Position numbers and translations under genes: made by a program. From NCBI GenBank assembly GCA_022600345.1, contig JAHZKP010000016.1:1-64000 (forward strand): a stretch of DNA of 64,000 bases, written 5' to 3'. Origin of the DNA: Alphaproteobacteria bacterium (GTDB lineage Bacteria > Pseudomonadota > Alphaproteobacteria > Rhizobiales > Hyphomicrobiaceae). The notes below the pieces were generated by a model that saw only the letters and a program-made list of their open reading frames with translations, was not told the DNA's origin and did no database searches. Below, piece after piece: positions 61,467 through 64,000 of this stretch (the stretch's first letter is position 1; each line of letters starts with the position of its first letter).

Positions 61467-63428
61467 ATGATCTATCTCGCAATCGTCTTCCTGCCGCTTG
61501 CCGGCGCCTTGATCGCTGGCCTGTTGGGCCGCCTCATCGGTGACCGCGCCTCCGAAATCATCACCACCGGCTTCCTGATCATCGCCGCGGTTTTGTCCTG
61601 GATCGTCTTCATCCAGGTTGGCTTCAGCCATGAGACAGCCCGCGTTCCGGTCATGCGCTGGATCACGTCTGGCGAACTGGAAGCGGCCTGGTCATTGCGC
61701 ATCGACACGCTGACCGCCGTCATGCTGGTTGTGGTCAATACCGTTTCCGCCCTCGTGCACCTTTATTCGATCGGCTACATGCACGAGGATAACGCGCGGG
61801 CCCGGTTCTTCTGCTATCTGTCGCTATTCACATTCGCCATGCTGATGCTGGTCACGAGCGACAACCTCGTCCAGATGTTCTTCGGTTGGGAAGGCGTCGG
61901 CTTAGCGTCCTATCTGCTGATCGGATTCTGGTATCACAAGCCCGAAGCGAACGCCGCCGCGATGAAAGCCTTCATCGTCAACCGGGTCGGCGACTTCGGA
62001 TTTGCACTTGGTATCTTTGGCGTCTTCGTTGCCTTCAACTCGGTCAATTTCGATACCATCTTCGAAGCAGCCAAGGGTGCGGAAGGCCAGACGTTCAACT
62101 TCCTGGGCTATCAGGTCGATATCCTGACGACGCTGTGCCTGTTGCTGTTCATGGGCGCGATGGGTAAATCGGCGCAGTTCCTGTTGCACACCTGGCTGCC
62201 CGACGCGATGGAAGGCCCCACACCGGTTTCCGCGCTGATCCACGCAGCGACCATGGTCACCGCCGGCGTCTTCATGGTCGCCCGTCTATCGCCGCTATTT
62301 GAGCACGCCCATGTCGCCCGCGATGTCGTCCTCTACGTCGGGACGCTGACCGCGCTGTTCGCAGCCACGGTAGGCCTCGTCCAAAACGACATCAAGCGCG
62401 TCGTCGCATATTCAACCTGTTCGCAGCTCGGTTATATGTTTGCCGCCTGCGGCCTGGGAGCTTATGGCGCCGCCATCTTCCACCTGTTCACGCACGCCTT
62501 CTTCAAGGCGCTGTTGTTCTTAGGCTCGGGCTCGGTCATCCACGCCATGCACCACGAACAGGACATGCGCAACATGGGCGGCTTGGCTCCAAAGATCCGG
62601 CTGACCTACATCGCCATGCTGATCGGAACCCTGGCGCTCACCGGCGTCGGCATTCCGCACTTGATCGGTTTCGCCGGCTTCCACTCCAAGGACGGCATCA
62701 TCGAAGCGGCATTCGCCGGGCACACGCTTCATAACGGCGTCTTCTGGGTGCTAACCTTTGCAGCCTTCCTGACCGCGTTTTATTCCTGGCGCCTGATCTT
62801 CATGACCTTCCACGGCAAGACCCGCGCTGAACCAGACGTCTTCAAGCACGCCCACGAAAGCCCGCTAACGATGCTTGTCCCGCTCGCCGTCCTGTCGGTG
62901 GGGGCGGTCGCTTCAGGTTACGTCTTTGCCGGTGAATTCATCGGCCACCACTACAAGGAATTCTGGGCCAACTCGCTCTATGAAGGCCCCAAGAACCACA
63001 TCATGCACGAGATGCATAATATCCCCGAGTGGGTGTTCTGGGCCCCCTTCATCGCCATGGCCTCCGGCTTTGCGTTGTCCTGGGTTTATTATATCGGCGC
63101 ACCCTGGCTGCCCGAAGCAACAGCGCGCACCTTCCGCCCGCTCTACTTGTTCCTGTTGAACAAGTGGTATTTCGACGAACTCTACGACTTCCTGTTCGTC
63201 CGCCCAGCCATGTGGATTGGCCGCTTCCTGTGGAAACGCGGTGACGGCACGGTCATCGACGGCACCATCGACGGCACGGCGGCCAGCGTCCAGTGGACGA
63301 CCGGCAAGACGGTCAAGCTGCAAACCGGCTACGTCTATCACTACGCGTTTGCAATGCTGATCGGCGTCGCCGCCATCCTCACCTTCTTCCTACGCTCACT
63401 CATCATGTCCGGGGGGGCCGGCCAATGA
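61467..63428 (+). CDS. nuoL: NADH-quinone oxidoreductase subunit L
   Basis: NuoL is the largest antiporter-like membrane subunit and proton channel of complex I. The 653-residue protein has the Glu-containing [18 protein letters not shown], the Lys in [20 protein letters not shown], and [19 protein letters not shown], followed by [15 protein letters not shown]. The long C-terminal helix region is present. Its stop overlaps the nuoM start (ATGA). Confidence 0.97.
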   Translation: MIYLAIVFLPLAGALIAGLLGRLIGDRASEIITTGFLIIAAVLSWIVFIQVGFSHETARVPVMRWITSGELEAAWSLRIDTLTAVMLVVVNTVSALVHLYSIGYMHEDNARARFFCYLSLFTFAMLMLVTSDNLVQMFFGWEGVGLASYLLIGFWYHKPEANAAAMKAFIVNRVGDFGFALGIFGVFVAFNSVNFDTIFEAAKGAEGQTFNFLGYQVDILTTLCLLLFMGAMGKSAQFLLHTWLPDAMEGPTPVSALIHAATMVTAGVFMVARLSPLFEHAHVARDVVLYVGTLTALFAATVGLVQNDIKRVVAYSTCSQLGYMFAACGLGAYGAAIFHLFTHAFFKALLFLGSGSVIHAMHHEQDMRNMGGLAPKIRLTYIAMLIGTLALTGVGIPHLIGFAGFHSKDGIIEAAFAGHTLHNGVFWVLTFAAFLTAFYSWRLIFMTFHGKTRAEPDVFKHAHESPLTMLVPLAVLSVGAVASGYVFAGEFIGHHYKEFWANSLYEGPKNHIMHEMHNIPEWVFWAPFIAMASGFALSWVYYIGAPWLPEATARTFRPLYLFLLNKWYFDELYDFLFVRPAMWIGRFLWKRGDGTVIDGTIDGTAASVQWTTGKTVKLQTGYVYHYAFAMLIGVAAILTFFLRSLIMSGGAGQ

Positions 63429-64000
63429 CCGTCGCCACGTCTCCGATCCTCTCGATCGTTACCTTCCTGCCGCTTCTTGGCGCGCTGTTCATCGCCTTCC
63501 TGCCATCGAATTCAGGCGGCGACCGCAACGCCCGCCATACCGCGCTTTATACGACCATCTTCACGTTCGCGATTTCGCTGCTGATCTGGATCAACTTCGA
63601 TCCCCGCACAGCCGACTTCCAGTTCGTCGAAGAATTCGCCTGGATTGGCCCCTTCAAATACAAGATGGGCGTCGACGGCATTTCAATGCTGTTTGTAATC
63701 CTGACGACTTTTCTGATGCCGCTGTGCATTCTGGCAAGCTGGGAATCCATCCAGACGCGCGTCAAGGAATACATGATCGCCTTCCTGGTGCTTGAGACGC
63801 TGATGATCGGCGTCTTCTGCGCGCTCGACTTGATGCTGTTCTACCTGTTCTTCGAAGCCGGCCTGATCCCGATGTTCCTGATCATCGGCGTGTGGGGCGG
63901 CAAGCGCCGGGTTTATGCCAGCTTCAAGTTCTTCCTCTACACGCTACTCGGCTCAGTCCTGATGCTGCTGGCGATGTTCGCGATGTTCAACACCGCCGGC
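63425..64000 (+). CDS. nuoM: NADH-quinone oxidoreductase subunit M, N-terminal part
   Basis: The frame starts at ATG 63425, overlapping the nuoL stop, and runs off the window. About 192 residues are present, beginning with [20 protein letters not shown], then [39 protein letters not shown] with the conserved Glu, and [20 protein letters not shown]. It is clearly the antiporter-like subunit M. The nuoN gene is expected next. Confidence 0.95.
   Translation, partial: MTVATSPILSIVTFLPLLGALFIAFLPSNSGGDRNARHTALYTTIFTFAISLLIWINFDPRTADFQFVEEFAWIGPFKYKMGVDGISMLFVILTTFLMPLCILASWESIQTRVKEYMIAFLVLETLMIGVFCALDLMLFYLFFEAGLIPMFLIIGVWGGKRRVYASFKFFLYTLLGSVLMLLAMFAMFNTAG

Overview
The window looks like chromosome of an alphaproteobacterium of the order Hyphomicrobiales (Rhizobiales); no genus can be named from the sequence. 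The evidence is the set of small proteins typical of that order (DUF2093, DUF4170, DUF3572, DUF983), the divK-pleD pair, the pyrB-pyrC'-plsY-dprA-topA-rnr-NUDIX-rpmG gene order, PutA, ParE, and a nuo operon interleaved with small membrane-protein genes. No phage, transposase, CRISPR array or rRNA operon was seen. The DNA is GC-rich and densely coding.

Layout. 0.3-7.5 kb: lipid A/KDO genes (lpxK, a fused acyltransferase-KDO transferase, an MsbA-like exporter, DUF4170, DUF2093) and a cysteine phosphatase. 7.9-12.7 kb: ubiA, rsmE, an RhlE-type helicase and an aquaporin. 13.1-17.0 kb: a cyclic-nucleotide-domain patatin lipase and an RTX protein. 17.2-24.1 kb: parE, a small membrane protein, panC with a lysine-rich N-terminal extension, and putA. 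24.3-30.8 kb: a VWA/DnaJ group, a UPF0173 hydrolase, ruvX, a PcfJ-like protein, and AraC and MarR regulators. 30.8-44.8 kb: aidB, then pyrB, pyrC', plsY, dprA, topA, rnr, DUF983, NUDIX and rpmG, all on the plus strand apart from one small gene. 45.5-48.7 kb: pleD and divK facing DUF3572 and a ROK kinase. 48.7-49.7 kb: a repeat island next to a CAU tRNA. 49.9-51.7 kb: three membrane or envelope proteins. 52.1-64.0 kb: nuoE to nuoM (nuoM is cut by the window end), with five extra small genes and several intergenic repeats.

The most unusual material is non-coding. Several families of short palindromic repeats sit mainly between convergent genes. One family has two copies 22.7 kb apart that share an interrupted stem with a compensatory base-pair change. 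Another is a hairpin that occurs in a short form and in a long form with a second palindrome inside its loop. Two islands at 4.75-5.29 kb and 48.7-49.7 kb share at least three modules, two of them in inverted orientation.

Protein oddities are the fused DUF374-WaaA, the histone-H1-like extension on PanC, a PleD whose GGDEF and I-site motifs are degraded, a dihydroorotase-like protein without its HxH metal ligands, and a Cys4 cluster in an AraC regulator. All functional calls come from reading motifs by eye; no search was run.
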